DNA from: Haloterrigena sp. H1
GTDB lineage: Archaea; Halobacteriota; Halobacteria; Halobacteriales; Natrialbaceae
Direction: 5' to 3'
Length of the DNA stretch: 64,000 nt
NCBI RefSeq assembly: GCF_005938085.1
Contig: NZ_SMZK01000001.1
Coordinates: forward strand, 1,736,001-1,800,000
The number at the start of each line of letters is the position of its first letter. The stretch's first letter is position 1. The position numbers were made by a program, and so were the translations under genes. Below the pieces are notes generated by a model that did not search any database, had not been told where the DNA came from, and saw nothing but the letters and a program-made list of their open reading frames with translations. Below are positions 53,541 to 62,191 of this stretch, piece by piece.

Positions 53541-54707
53541 TGGCACGTATGCTTCTGGCACACCTGTTCCGTTCATCTCGATCTCCCAACTCCGCTCTAG
53601 CTCTTCCTCTAATGCATGTCTGATCCAGTCAGAGAAGGTCTTGAACGTGAATTCCTCGGGCAGGTCGCGCCCGCCCCGCTGGGGGCGGGCGACGACCGCC
53701 CAGCGAAGCACAAGCCAGAGGTTCTCCAACAGGAATCCAACTAGGACGAACGCGAAGCGGATGATTGGGTCTTGTGTCGTCGTTACCACTCGTGCTTGGC
53801 GAAATACACGGTAGCTCGTTTCGATCGCTGATCGTTTCCGATAGAGTCGTTCGACTTGTTTCGGCGTGCGATCGGCCAGATCGCACGCCACATAGCCTCG
53901 AACGACCTCACCGCTTTTCCCGCGATCTCCGGCGTGATATGACACAGCGACCGCGAGCGGGAATTCCAGTTCCCGCTCGCGGCCTTTGTACATCCGATAG
54001 GTTGTCATGTATGAGCAATGCGTATCCAGCTTCTTCCTCATGCGCTTGCCCTTCTTTTGGACGGGAACGACAGTCGCAGCAATCTCCCGTGAGCGGCGCA
54101 GAATCCGTTCGTTGTAGAAACCACGATCAGCCAATAGAAGCTCTATCTCGAAAGGATAGGCTTCGACGCGGTCGAGGACGCGCTCGACCGCGTCGGCCTC
54201 TTTCTCATCGCTACGGACGTACGTCATCGCCAACGTCACTGGCTTTCCGTTTGAGACGAGATACGCCGTGCAGTACCGGTGGCATGTCGTTGTTCCGTCT
54301 TTCGCGTGCATGCGGCAGAGTTCACCTTCTTCATCGGCGTACGTTCCGTGGTAAGGGTTATCGACGAAGTCAATGGAGACGATCCTCGACCGATTAGGGT
54401 CGAGGATCGTCATCGCTACCTCCCTAAGAAGGCGGTTAGCAACCCGCTCAAGCCACTCTCGGTCGAGCGTATGGAGCCAGTCCATGACAGTATCGTCACA
54501 GACAGCGTTGTCGTTGTCCTTGCACGTCTCCCAGATGGAAGTCTGATTGACTGCTGCAAGAATGACGACCGCCCAGATATCGCCGGGATCGAGGGGCGAG
54601 CCCTCGATCCCTGGCAAAGGGAGCTGGCAAATGACGTCTTCCGCTAGATCTTTCACGTCTGAGTCTGAAAGAACACCGTCTGGTTGAGGGACGCTGAACA
54701 CATTCAC
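53529..54707 (-). CDS. ISH3-family (IS4-like) transposase
   Basis: A 392-residue DDE transposase. The first Asp lies in IVSIDFVDNPYHGTYA, the second in LLADRGFYNERILRRS, and the Glu in KRSAIETSYRVFRQARVVTTTQDP (the Y-R-E block). RFAFVLVGFLLENLWLVLRW following the Glu is typical of haloarchaeal ISH3 transposases. The start is GTG (54707 or 54701); a TGA stands just before it. Two strong GC hairpins lie near its 3' end (53515-53540 and 53668-53691). The frame is intact, so the protein may be active. Confidence 0.85.
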   Translation of the reverse strand: MNVFSVPQPDGVLSDSDVKDLAEDVICQLPLPGIEGSPLDPGDIWAVVILAAVNQTSIWETCKDNDNAVCDDTVMDWLHTLDREWLERVANRLLREVAMTILDPNRSRIVSIDFVDNPYHGTYADEEGELCRMHAKDGTTTCHRYCTAYLVSNGKPVTLAMTYVRSDEKEADAVERVLDRVEAYPFEIELLLADRGFYNERILRRSREIAATVVPVQKKGKRMRKKLDTHCSYMTTYRMYKGRERELEFPLAVAVSYHAGDRGKSGEVVRGYVACDLADRTPKQVERLYRKRSAIETSYRVFRQARVVTTTQDPIIRFAFVLVGFLLENLWLVLRWAVVARPQRGGRDLPEEFTFKTFSDWIRHALEEELERSWEIEMNGTGVPEAYVPAAG

Positions 54708-54762
54708 TCAGCCAGACATCTTCCTCATGAGACCAACGCTTTAGCTTCAGCTCTCACACCAG

Positions 54763-54960
54763 TTGGGAAGTACCGAGTTTGCGTTCTCATCGCCAATCGG
54801 ACCAGTCGTTGGCGTGACTGCTGAGCCCGTCGGATGCATTTGTGGGTGCCCATACTACTACCTTCCACTGCTCCCCCTGCTCGGAGGATACGGAGCACTG
54901 CTCCTCGCAGTTCTCGATATTGATCTGCGTTCCCTCACGCAATATGTGTCTGCCGGCTAA
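54763..54960 (+). pseudogene. Possible gene remnant beside the IS element
   Basis: A 65-codon open frame with a Cys cluster (GCICGCPYYYLPLLPLLGGYG) and a hydrophobic C-terminal half, ending at TAA just before hairpin repeat copy 2. It may be the 3' fragment of a membrane protein gene cut by the ISH3-like element or a rearrangement; the missing 5' part is not in the window. Chance cannot be excluded. Confidence 0.3.
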
Positions 54961-54962
54961 CC

Positions 54963-55049
54963 ACTATCGTAACGACTGAACGATTCACACACAGATCGCA
55001 CAGCCGTCGTGCGATCGGGTGTGCAGTGACTCTCAGTGGCTACTATAGC
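54963..55049. repeat. 87-bp nested hairpin repeat, copy 2
   Basis: Same arrangement as copy 1 (49617-49704): outer ACTATCGTA (54963-54971) with TACTATAGC (55041-55049), CTGAA with CTCAG, CACAC with GGTGTG, CGCAC with GTGCG around the identical loop AGCCGTC. Base changes between copies are often on both sides or in loops. It lies between a gene remnant and the 3' end of the Dus-like gene. Confidence 0.8.
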
Positions 55050-55135
55050 AAATGACTGCTCTTGTCATCGCTCGTCGTTCCCTGTGCCACGAGTGTTCCC
55101 GTTCACTGCTGGAGAAGCCGTGTAATAAGCTACTG

Positions 55136-55897
55136 CTAGCGAACCTGCTCGAGGCCAAAGTGGCGGTCGACGGCCCCCCGAACGCGTCCGAGCACCGCGG
55201 GGTTGTCGCTGGGCCGACCGACGCTGACCGCGTCGGCACCGTAGTCGGCGTACTCGCGGACGGTCGCGTCGTCGCGGACGCCGTTGTTGGCGATCACGAA
55301 CAGATCGGTCGCGTCGACCACGTCCGCGATGATCGACTCGGAGTCCATCGCGTCGACATGGACGAAGGACGCGCCCGCGCGCTCGAGGTCGCGAGCCAGC
55401 GCCGGCAGATCGACCCCAGGGACCTCGGCGCGGACTTTCACGCCGACGGTCGCGCCGGTCTCGGCCGCCCGATTGACGTACTCGGTGAGCCGGCCGCCGT
55501 CTTTCAGCAGCGTCTCACCACAGCCGACGGCACAGAGTTCGTCCTGCCGACAGTGGGCGTTGAGCTCGAGGTAGGCGTCTCGGTCCCGACAGACGCGAGC
55601 TGCGTCGGCGATCGGGTCGACGGTCGCACTTCGGACGTTGAAGGCTGGCTGAATCGGAACGTCCGAAAGGGACTCGAGCTGCCGGTCGATGAAGGCGAGC
55701 GGATCGTCGGGCAAGAACTCGCTGCGGTCACGAGCGACGAGGTCGCGCGCGGCAGCTCTCGAATCTTCATCTAGCGCGATGCCGCCGAGGAACGCGGCTC
55801 CTGCGTGGGCCGCGCCAGCCCGCGCCCAGTCGGCGTCGGCCTCGCCGCTGAGACTCGCGAGCGCGAGCGGCGGCGTAAACGAAACGCGTCCAGTCAT
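55136..55897 (-). CDS. tRNA-dihydrouridine synthase-like flavoprotein (CofD partner)
   Basis: A 253-residue FMN-binding TIM-barrel protein related to Dus. The active-site Cys position is in [19 protein letters not shown] (compare N-x-x-C-P of Dus), followed by [24 protein letters not shown] and [11 protein letters not shown], and the phosphate-binding [13 protein letters not shown]. It lacks the C-terminal helical tRNA-binding domain of full-length Dus (about 330 residues), so a substrate other than tRNA is possible. The ATG overlaps the cofD stop (ATGA), tying it to F420 metabolism by context. Confidence 0.75.
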   Translation of the reverse strand: MTGRVSFTPPLALASLSGEADADWARAGAAHAGAAFLGGIALDEDSRAAARDLVARDRSEFLPDDPLAFIDRQLESLSDVPIQPAFNVRSATVDPIADAARVCRDRDAYLELNAHCRQDELCAVGCGETLLKDGGRLTEYVNRAAETGATVGVKVRAEVPGVDLPALARDLERAGASFVHVDAMDSESIIADVVDATDLFVIANNGVRDDATVREYADYGADAVSVGRPSDNPAVLGRVRGAVDRHFGLEQVR

Positions 55898-56886
55898 GTT
55901 ACGCGCTCGATCGCGTCCTCTACGGCCCGGGCGACGCGCGCGGCGTCCTCGCTGTCGTCGATCCGGATGTCCGTCCGGACCGTCGGCCGATCGAACGCGG
56001 CGTCGTCGTCCTCGTCGATCACGAAGGCGTCGACGAACGGGTACACGGTGGCCAGTCCCTCGGTACTCGGCTCCGCGTCGACGGCTGCCATGAGATTGCC
56101 CGCGGGTCCGGAGAAGGCGTCGTCGCCAAGAAACGGGGAGACGGCGACGACTGTCGTCTCCGCGAGCGCGTCGGCCACGCCCGGCAGCGCGAGCATCGGA
56201 CCGATGCTGGTGACGGGGTTCGAGGGGCCGATGACGACGGTGTCTGAGAGGGCCTCGAGGACGCCCGGCGCGGGTTCGGCGTCCGACGAGCCGCGAAACT
56301 CGACGGTCTCGACGGTCGGCTCGCCGCGGTGGGCAACCCAGTACTCCTGGAAGTGCATCATTCCCTCGTCGGTGTGGACGAGACTGGCGACGGGATCGTC
56401 GCTCATCGGGAGCAGATCGATCGTCACGCCGAACGCGTCTGCCAACCGCTGGGTTGCCTCGATCAACGTCTTGCCCTCGTCGAGCAGACTCGTGCGCGTG
56501 ATATGGACGGCCCGGTCGCGGTCGCCGATCGTCATGAACTCCGCGATGCCGGAGAAGCGCCGCCAGTTTGCGAGTCGTCGGCCGTCGGTTTGTTTCTCTT
56601 CGGGGAGGTACTGTGGTCCCTCGGGAAGTCCTGCGGCCGACGCGATCTCAGACAGCGCTGCGTTGGTCCGGTGCGTATCGCCCTCGATTCCCCACCACGT
56701 CTCGCGGTCGAGGATTCCACCGCCCTGAAACAGTAGCGTGTCGACGTCCGGCGAGACGAACAGCCCACCGAGTTCGATGTCGTCGCCCGTGTTGGCGACG
56801 ACCGTCGTCTCCGCCGGCGAGAACGCGACAGCGGCACCGTCTAACAGCTTCGGCGTTCCGGTGCCCCCGGAGAGGAAAGTTACCAT
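55894..56886 (-). CDS. cofD: 2-phospho-L-lactate transferase (F420 biosynthesis)
   Basis: A 330-residue CofD that joins the activated lactyl-phosphate unit to the deazaflavin Fo. It begins [19 protein letters not shown] and has [40 protein letters not shown], and [21 protein letters not shown], all strong CofD signatures. The product feeds coenzyme F420, used by haloarchaeal F420-dependent reductases and photolyase cofactors. The Dus-like gene follows with a 4-bp overlap. Confidence 0.96.
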   Translation of the reverse strand: MVTFLSGGTGTPKLLDGAAVAFSPAETTVVANTGDDIELGGLFVSPDVDTLLFQGGGILDRETWWGIEGDTHRTNAALSEIASAAGLPEGPQYLPEEKQTDGRRLANWRRFSGIAEFMTIGDRDRAVHITRTSLLDEGKTLIEATQRLADAFGVTIDLLPMSDDPVASLVHTDEGMMHFQEYWVAHRGEPTVETVEFRGSSDAEPAPGVLEALSDTVVIGPSNPVTSIGPMLALPGVADALAETTVVAVSPFLGDDAFSGPAGNLMAAVDAEPSTEGLATVYPFVDAFVIDEDDDAAFDRPTVRTDIRIDDSEDAARVARAVEDAIERVT

Positions 56887-56954
56887 ACGCCCACTTCTCG
56901 AGCGAAGTTACTTAATCGCTTCCGGCCGCTCGAGGCCAGCTGCTACGGGGCCGC

Positions 56955-57431
56955 TCACTCCGCCGCAGCTCCGTGCCCGCCGAGTTGCTGGAGTAGCCCG
57001 TGGACATCGTCGACTGCCCACGCTTCGACGATCTGACCGTCGTCGACGTGGAACACGACGATACCGGCGGTTTCGACTGCGGCTCCAGTCGCCGGAACGC
57101 CGAAGACCGCCGCTTCGTGTGTCCCGGAAAAGCGGTACCGGACGACGACCCGGTCGGCCGTCGCGATCACGTCCTCGATCTCGTTTCGTAAGTCCGGAAA
57201 CGCCTCGTACCAGTCGGCCCACGCCGTTCGCAGTTCGTCGACTGTGTACGTGCCGTCCGTCTGGTGGTGAAACACGTACTCGTCGCTCACCATGTCGGTG
57301 TCGAACGTCTCGAGGTCGCCGTCGTTCCAGATGGCAGAAAAATAGTCCCGAACGAGGCGTGCGTTCCGGGCCTCGAGCGTCGGCTCGTCGGCTGTCTCGG
57401 CGGGCTCGTCCGCCGAGAACCGTCCCATCAC
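56955..57431 (-). CDS. SnoaL-like ester cyclase/NTF2-fold protein
   Basis: A 158-residue NTF2-fold protein. NARLVRDYFSAIWNDGDLETFD, YTVDELRTAWADWYEAFPDLRNEIEDVIATADRVVVRYRFSGTHE and GIVVFHVDDGQIVEAWAVDD are standard SnoaL/ester-cyclase blocks. Such proteins catalyse aldol-type cyclisation, hydrolysis, or act as small binding partners. Its GTG start overlaps the stop of the FAD oxidoreductase gene (GTGA, with an ATG at 57428 as an alternative), so the two probably work in one pathway. Confidence 0.82.
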   Translation of the reverse strand: MMGRFSADEPAETADEPTLEARNARLVRDYFSAIWNDGDLETFDTDMVSDEYVFHHQTDGTYTVDELRTAWADWYEAFPDLRNEIEDVIATADRVVVRYRFSGTHEAAVFGVPATGAAVETAGIVVFHVDDGQIVEAWAVDDVHGLLQQLGGHGAAAE

Positions 57432-58861
57432 TCTGCTCCGGTTCGCGGCGCGACGTTCGTGTTCGACTGGAACAGGTTTTCGGGATCGTATTTCGTCTTG
57501 ACATCGACCAACCGGTCGTAGTTCCCGCCGTAGAGCAGCTTCGCGGGGTCTTCGTTCATCCCTGGGAAGTTTCCGTAACGGCCAGAAGCGACCGACAGCG
57601 CCTGAACGTCGGCGAACACCTCGCGGGCCCAGTTCACGTTCGCGTCGTCGTCGGCAGGCTCCTCCCAGTTCGCCTCGACGGTGAGCATGTACGGCTTATC
57701 CCGGTGCCAGAACGCGGTAGCGTCCTTTGGAACGTCGGCGACCGCATCGCCGAGGTGCCAGATGTCGATCGTCGAAAGCGCCGACGGGGTCGAGTCGTTG
57801 TGCCGGATCATGAGCTCGAAGACCTCGTCGGTGAGATCGTCGAGGAAAACCGACTTCCAGTAGTAGCGCAGCCCGTCCGGGTAGTCCTCGTCGAGCATCG
57901 ATTGCAGGTCGACGTAGGCCATCGGCCCGCTCAGGTCGGCGATGGGCGTCGCGACTTCGCGGAGCGACTCGAAGACCTCGCCGTCGCCAGCCGCATCGCC
58001 GCGGGCAGAGCCGAGGAACGCGATCGCCGACTCGCCCCACGATTCCTCGGGGAACTCCGCTATGTCGGGGATGTGGGCAGTAAACGCGAGGGCGCTTGCG
58101 TCCCGCGGTGCGGTCTCGGTCCACTCGCGGAAGGCGTCCATGGCGATGTCGGCGTCGTTGCCGTGGAACCAGACGAATAGCGCGTACACTTCGGGGCCGA
58201 CTTCGTGGAGCGCGTACTCGAGGGCGGTGACGACGCCGAAGTTACCACCGCCGCCGCGGATCGCCCAGAACAGGTCCTCGTTCTCGTCGTCGCTCGCGCG
58301 ACGCAGTTCGCCATCTGCCGTCACGACGTCGACGCTGAGCAGGTTGTCAAGCGCCAGCCCGTACTTGCGGCTCAGGTGTCCGTAACCGCCGTTGAGCGTC
58401 AATCCGGCGACACCGGTCTCTGACACCACACCGAGTGCCGTCGCGAGGCCGAAGCGTTGCGTCTCGAGGTCGACATCGCCCAGGGTCGCCCCGCCGTCGA
58501 CGCGGACGGTCTTCGCCTCGGGGTCGACCCGGACGCCGTTCATTTCCGTCAGGTCGACCACGAGCCCGCCATCGCAGACGGCCGTCCCGGCCGCGTTGTG
58601 CCCGCCGCCCCGGACCGCGAGGGGGAGGTCGTGTTCCCGGGCGAAATCGACGGCTGCGGCAACGTCGTCGACGTCCACACAGCGCGCGATGAGTGCCGGA
58701 TACTTGTCGATCATCCCGTTCCAGACCTCGCGAGCGTCGTCGTACTCGTCGTCGGACGGACGCAGGAGGTCCCCGTGGAACCCGTCGATGAAGGACCGAA
58801 CGGCGTCGTCCGGGAGATCGGCGATCGCCTCGTCACCTGGTGATTTGTTAACAGTCCCCAT
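57428..58861 (-). CDS. BBE-like FAD-linked oxidoreductase, paralogue 1
   Basis: A 477-residue PCMH/BBE-type flavoprotein. RGGGHNAAGTAV contains the His expected for 8-alpha-histidyl FAD; VRVDGGATLGDVD and the FAD loop GVAGLTLNGGYGHLSRKYGLALDNLLSVDVV follow. The second covalent Cys of true BBE enzymes is absent (GVVSETGVAG), so only one covalent link is likely. The C-terminal BBE segment ends YDRLVDVKTKYDPENLFQ. It oxidises an unknown alcohol, sugar or secondary metabolite. Operon with the SnoaL-like gene; divergent from a paralogue. Confidence 0.87.
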   Translation of the reverse strand: MGTVNKSPGDEAIADLPDDAVRSFIDGFHGDLLRPSDDEYDDAREVWNGMIDKYPALIARCVDVDDVAAAVDFAREHDLPLAVRGGGHNAAGTAVCDGGLVVDLTEMNGVRVDPEAKTVRVDGGATLGDVDLETQRFGLATALGVVSETGVAGLTLNGGYGHLSRKYGLALDNLLSVDVVTADGELRRASDDENEDLFWAIRGGGGNFGVVTALEYALHEVGPEVYALFVWFHGNDADIAMDAFREWTETAPRDASALAFTAHIPDIAEFPEESWGESAIAFLGSARGDAAGDGEVFESLREVATPIADLSGPMAYVDLQSMLDEDYPDGLRYYWKSVFLDDLTDEVFELMIRHNDSTPSALSTIDIWHLGDAVADVPKDATAFWHRDKPYMLTVEANWEEPADDDANVNWAREVFADVQALSVASGRYGNFPGMNEDPAKLLYGGNYDRLVDVKTKYDPENLFQSNTNVAPRTGAE

Positions 58862-59123
58862 ACACCATGGTATGCGTTCAGCATGAATAAAACAGTAGTA
58901 TATCTAATACGATCATCAATCGGAGAGATATGTTAGAGCAGCTGGAATTGCATTCCTGCGTGCGGATACAAACTGACCGGCTAACTGTGCGGAGAGATGG
59001 CACTCGACCCTCGATCGCCCGCCGAAACGCCAGTCCCCGGGTCTCTCCTGTTGGAGGACCTATCTTAACTATTAATTATGTGTGACTATATCCCCGTGCG
59101 AAGCGTACGAATACTGAGTGATA
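58862..59123. promoter_or_regulatory. Shared divergent promoter region of the FAD oxidoreductases
   Basis: 262 bp between the two start codons. AT-rich promoter-like blocks lie near each gene: around 58884-58912 for the minus gene and TTAACTATTAATTATG (59064-59079) plus GACTATATCC (59084) for the plus gene. CGGAGAGAT occurs twice (58921 and 58990) and GTCTCTCC once inverted (59041), possible shared operators. Confidence 0.4.
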
Positions 59124-60521
59124 ATGGCAGTTACTACCACACCCGTAGACGACGGTGCAATAGACGGATTCGGCGAGGGGCTTCACGGCGAGTTGCTCCG
59201 CCCCGGGGATCCGAACTACGACGAGACGCGAGCAATCTGGAACGGGATGATCGACCGGCGGCCGGCACTCATCGCTCGAGCGATGGGGGTCTCAGACGTA
59301 ATCGCAGCGGTGAACTTCGCCCGCGAGCAAGACATGGTACTCGCGATCCGCGGTGCCGGACACAACATCGCGGGGAACGCGGTCTGTGATGACGGCCTGA
59401 TGCTCGACCTCTCGGCGATGCGGTCAGTGCAGGTCGATCCGGAAGGGCAGACGGCTCGAGTCGAACCGGGGGCGACCCTCGCCGACTTCGACCACGAGGC
59501 ACAGGCGTTCGGGCTGGCGACGCCGCTGGGAATCAACTCGACGACCGGCGTCGCGGGACTGACGCTCGGCGGTGGGTTCGGGTGGCTGACCCGCAGGTAC
59601 GGAATGACGGTGGATAACCTGCGGTCGGTCGATATCGTCACCGCAGACGGCGAACTGCGGCACGCGAGCGAAGACGAGAACGAGGACCTGTTCTGGGGGG
59701 TCCGCGGCGGCGGTGGCAACTTCGGCGTCGTCACGTCGTTCGAGTTCGACCTCCACGAGGTCGGACCGGAGGTACTCACCGGGATGGTCGTCTACCACGG
59801 TGCGGACGCACCGGACGTCCTCCGACATGTGCGGGACTTCAACGAAACGGCACCGGACGAGTCAACCGTCTGGATGGTCCTGCGCAAGGCACCACCGCTT
59901 CCGTTCCTCCCGGAGGACGTTCACGGCGAGGACGTCCTCGTCGTGGTTCCGTTCTACGCCGGTGACATGGAAGCAGGCGAGAACGTACTTGCCCCGATTC
60001 GTGAGTATGGCGATCCGATCGCCGATGTCGTCGGTCCACACCAGTACGCCGAGTTCCAGCAAGCGTTCGATCCACTGCTCGAGGAGGGTGCCCGGAACTA
60101 CTGGAAGTCACACAACTTCAGTACGGTCTCGGACGACGCCATCGATACAGTGGTCGAATACGCACGAGACCTCCCCTCCCCGCTGTCCGAAATCTTCTTC
60201 GGACAGCTCGGCGGCGCAATGGGGCGGGTCCCGACGGACGCGACGGCGTTTCCCCACCGCGACGCGGAATACGGGATGAACGTCCACACGCGCTGGGAGG
60301 ACCCGGCGGACGACGATCGGTGTATCGACTGGTCACGGAAGTTCTTCGACGCGATGGCTCCGTACGCGACCGGCGGCGTCTACATGAACTTCATCAGTGA
60401 GGACGAGGGTGAGGAAGACCTCGCCTACGGGACGAACCAGCAACGGCTGGCCGAGGTCAAGGCCGCGTACGATCCGGAGAACCTGTTCCGGATGAACCAG
60501 AACGTCGAACCGGCCCGATAA
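59124..60521 (+). CDS. BBE-like FAD-linked oxidoreductase, paralogue 2
   Basis: A 465-residue paralogue of the divergent gene. The same blocks are present: FGEGLHGELLRPGDPNYDE, IRGAGHNIAGNAVCDDG (His for FAD), GVAGLTLGGGFGWLTRRYGMTVDNLRSVDIV, EDLFWGVRGGGGNFGVVTSFE, and the C-terminal RLAEVKAAYDPENLFRMNQN. The BBE Cys site reads INSTTGVAG, again without Cys. The two proteins look roughly half identical by eye, so they arose by duplication. ATG 59124 is preferred to GTG 59118. Confidence 0.87.
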   Translation: MAVTTTPVDDGAIDGFGEGLHGELLRPGDPNYDETRAIWNGMIDRRPALIARAMGVSDVIAAVNFAREQDMVLAIRGAGHNIAGNAVCDDGLMLDLSAMRSVQVDPEGQTARVEPGATLADFDHEAQAFGLATPLGINSTTGVAGLTLGGGFGWLTRRYGMTVDNLRSVDIVTADGELRHASEDENEDLFWGVRGGGGNFGVVTSFEFDLHEVGPEVLTGMVVYHGADAPDVLRHVRDFNETAPDESTVWMVLRKAPPLPFLPEDVHGEDVLVVVPFYAGDMEAGENVLAPIREYGDPIADVVGPHQYAEFQQAFDPLLEEGARNYWKSHNFSTVSDDAIDTVVEYARDLPSPLSEIFFGQLGGAMGRVPTDATAFPHRDAEYGMNVHTRWEDPADDDRCIDWSRKFFDAMAPYATGGVYMNFISEDEGEEDLAYGTNQQRLAEVKAAYDPENLFRMNQNVEPAR

Positions 60522-60553
60522 CGCTTTTTGCCGATCACACCGCTCACGAACCG

Positions 60554-62176
60554 CTAGTCGCCGATCCAGTCCGCGAAGCTCCCCTCGAGCAACGTCTCCG
60601 ACTGCCGGCTGACGTACTGCTGTTGCATTCGCTCGATCGCGTCGGCGAGGTCGGCACCGTCCTCGAGGGCTGCCCGCACCTGCTCGCGCTTCCAGCTCGC
60701 AGGGGTTACCTTTTGACGGACCCGCCGCCGGAGGGGATAGAGGTATTTGGCGGCGTCTTCCTCGCTCAGCCCGCGGTTGACCAGCCCGTCCTCGGCGTGG
60801 GCCAGCAGGTCCTCGTAGAGTTCGAGGCCATCAGTGATCTCCCGGCCGTCGTTCGTGATCCACGTCAGCTCGGCCTCGAGGCCGTCGGTCATCGCGCCAT
60901 AGAAGTTCTCGCGAGCCAGTTGCCAGTCGAGTTCGTGGACGGGATGCTCGAGCCGGGTGAGGCTCTCCATCAGGCCAGCGAAGGCGGCGAGGAAGGCCAC
61001 CGAATCGCGCACCGTCGGCTGGGCGGGGATCGGCCGGAACTCGATGCGGGCGTTGGCCGCCGAGCGCGTCGGGCCGCCGAAGACCGGGCGGACCCACCGC
61101 CAGTAGGTGCCGTGTTTGCGCCGGAAGTGAGGGAACTGGTCGTCGAAGCGCTCGCCGGGTTCGACCGGCATCGGGACGATCGTGTCGTCGGCGACGATCC
61201 GATCGATGGCCTCGTCGACGCTCTCGAGATCGCGGGGGAACCGGACCTTCCCCTCGCCAGTCGTGGGATCGTTGAGCACGGTCTCGAAGACGCTGATGCG
61301 GTGTTCCATCCAGCCGTCCTGGAGGATCTCGTCGGCGGTCGCGTCCTCATCGTACAGATCGGCCGGGAAAAACGGCGAGTTGACACCGAGTGCGAGCAGC
61401 GGGCCCGCCACCCGCAGTGCATAGTTGAAGTACTCGGGGAGGTCGGGCGCGTGTGGAACCTGATAGTGGGGCTGAATCGACGTGATGAGGCTCTCGGGCA
61501 TGACGGTCTCAGCCTGCAACGAGACGTGCGGTGCCTCGATGCGCATCCCCGCGGAGTCGGCCTGGTCGGTGTTGGCCATCGCGTGATAGCGGGCGGAGTC
61601 GCTCATGTTCGTCGCGATGCGGATCGTCCGATCGTCGCCGTCCGGCGTCGTCGCGGTCCGTTCGACGCTGTCGGTGAGGTAGGTGTCCGCCGTCTCGCCC
61701 TCGGGTGGGATCGTCCACAGTCCGTCGCTGACCAGCCGCATCCGCTCGGACTGGGTCACGTCGAGTGCCGTCCGCAGGCGTGCTTTGACTTCTGACTCCT
61801 GGGCCGCTAGCCCGGGCGCGTTCAGCGGCTGTGGGCTGGTCGTCATCTCCGCGTTGTGCAAGCCCAGTTCCTTCTCGAAACCGATCAGCTCGAGCAGCCG
61901 GCGTGGAACTCGCCGCAGCGTGCAGTCGTCGGCCTTGATCGCGTAGAATTCGTACTCGAGGCCGATGATCGCCTGCGGGTTGTCGAAGACCCCCTCTTCG
62001 ATGGCGTCTTTGATCACCTCGGTGTCCGCCTCGGCCCGCTGGCGGAAGTCTGCAGCGTCGACCGCCAGCACGTCAGCGACCCGTGCGGCGAGTTCCTCCT
62101 CTGGCATAGCTCCGAGTGCGCGCGCGATTGACTTGAAAGCACGTCTCTCGAGGTGACGCTCGGCAGGGGCTAACAC
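60554..62176 (-). CDS. Glutamate-cysteine-ligase-like (GCS2 superfamily) protein
   Basis: Up to 540 residues from GTG 62176, or about 517 from ATG 62107. GLEYEFYAI (acidic Mg/Glu site), GLHNAEMTTSPQPLN, GMRIEAPHVSLQ, QPHYQVPHAPDLPEYFNYAL, ALGVNSPFFP and ARIEFRPIPAQPTVRD follow the GCS2/carboxylate-amine ligase order (EhE, N-E-x-T-TSP, HxHxQ-like, SPF, ARxExR). The reaction would be ATP-dependent amide bond formation between a glutamate gamma-carboxyl and an amine such as cysteine. Haloarchaea make gamma-glutamylcysteine, so that product is plausible but unproven. The last 90 residues are a charged helical extension. Confidence 0.6.
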   Translation of the reverse strand: MLAPAERHLERRAFKSIARALGAMPEEELAARVADVLAVDAADFRQRAEADTEVIKDAIEEGVFDNPQAIIGLEYEFYAIKADDCTLRRVPRRLLELIGFEKELGLHNAEMTTSPQPLNAPGLAAQESEVKARLRTALDVTQSERMRLVSDGLWTIPPEGETADTYLTDSVERTATTPDGDDRTIRIATNMSDSARYHAMANTDQADSAGMRIEAPHVSLQAETVMPESLITSIQPHYQVPHAPDLPEYFNYALRVAGPLLALGVNSPFFPADLYDEDATADEILQDGWMEHRISVFETVLNDPTTGEGKVRFPRDLESVDEAIDRIVADDTIVPMPVEPGERFDDQFPHFRRKHGTYWRWVRPVFGGPTRSAANARIEFRPIPAQPTVRDSVAFLAAFAGLMESLTRLEHPVHELDWQLARENFYGAMTDGLEAELTWITNDGREITDGLELYEDLLAHAEDGLVNRGLSEEDAAKYLYPLRRRVRQKVTPASWKREQVRAALEDGADLADAIERMQQQYVSRQSETLLEGSFADWIGD

Positions 62177-62191
62177 AGGGCTCGAGCCTTC

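Larger units (their letters stand above)
53460..54713 (-). mobile_element. ISH3-like insertion sequence
   Basis: Encloses the DDE transposase. Imperfect terminal matches exist: GGCTGAGATACGCTGTTC at 53460-53477 and, inverted, GGCTGAGTGAATGTGTTC at 54696-54713 (12 of 18 identical). The right one overlaps the first codons of the transposase, which is unusual, so the true ends could lie farther out. I could not see a clear target duplication. Confidence 0.5.

Noticed and set aside
53002..53589. 195-codon minus-strand frame opposite the small membrane protein
   Set aside because: The opposite frame has membrane helices and a well-spaced TATA box; this one has neither.
56738..58180. 480-codon plus-strand frame opposite cofD, SnoaL-like and FAD genes
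   Set aside because: Spans several well-supported antisense genes and is compositionally biased.
60623..61795. 390-codon plus-strand frame opposite the GCS2-like gene
   Set aside because: No motifs; explained by GC-rich third positions of the sense gene.
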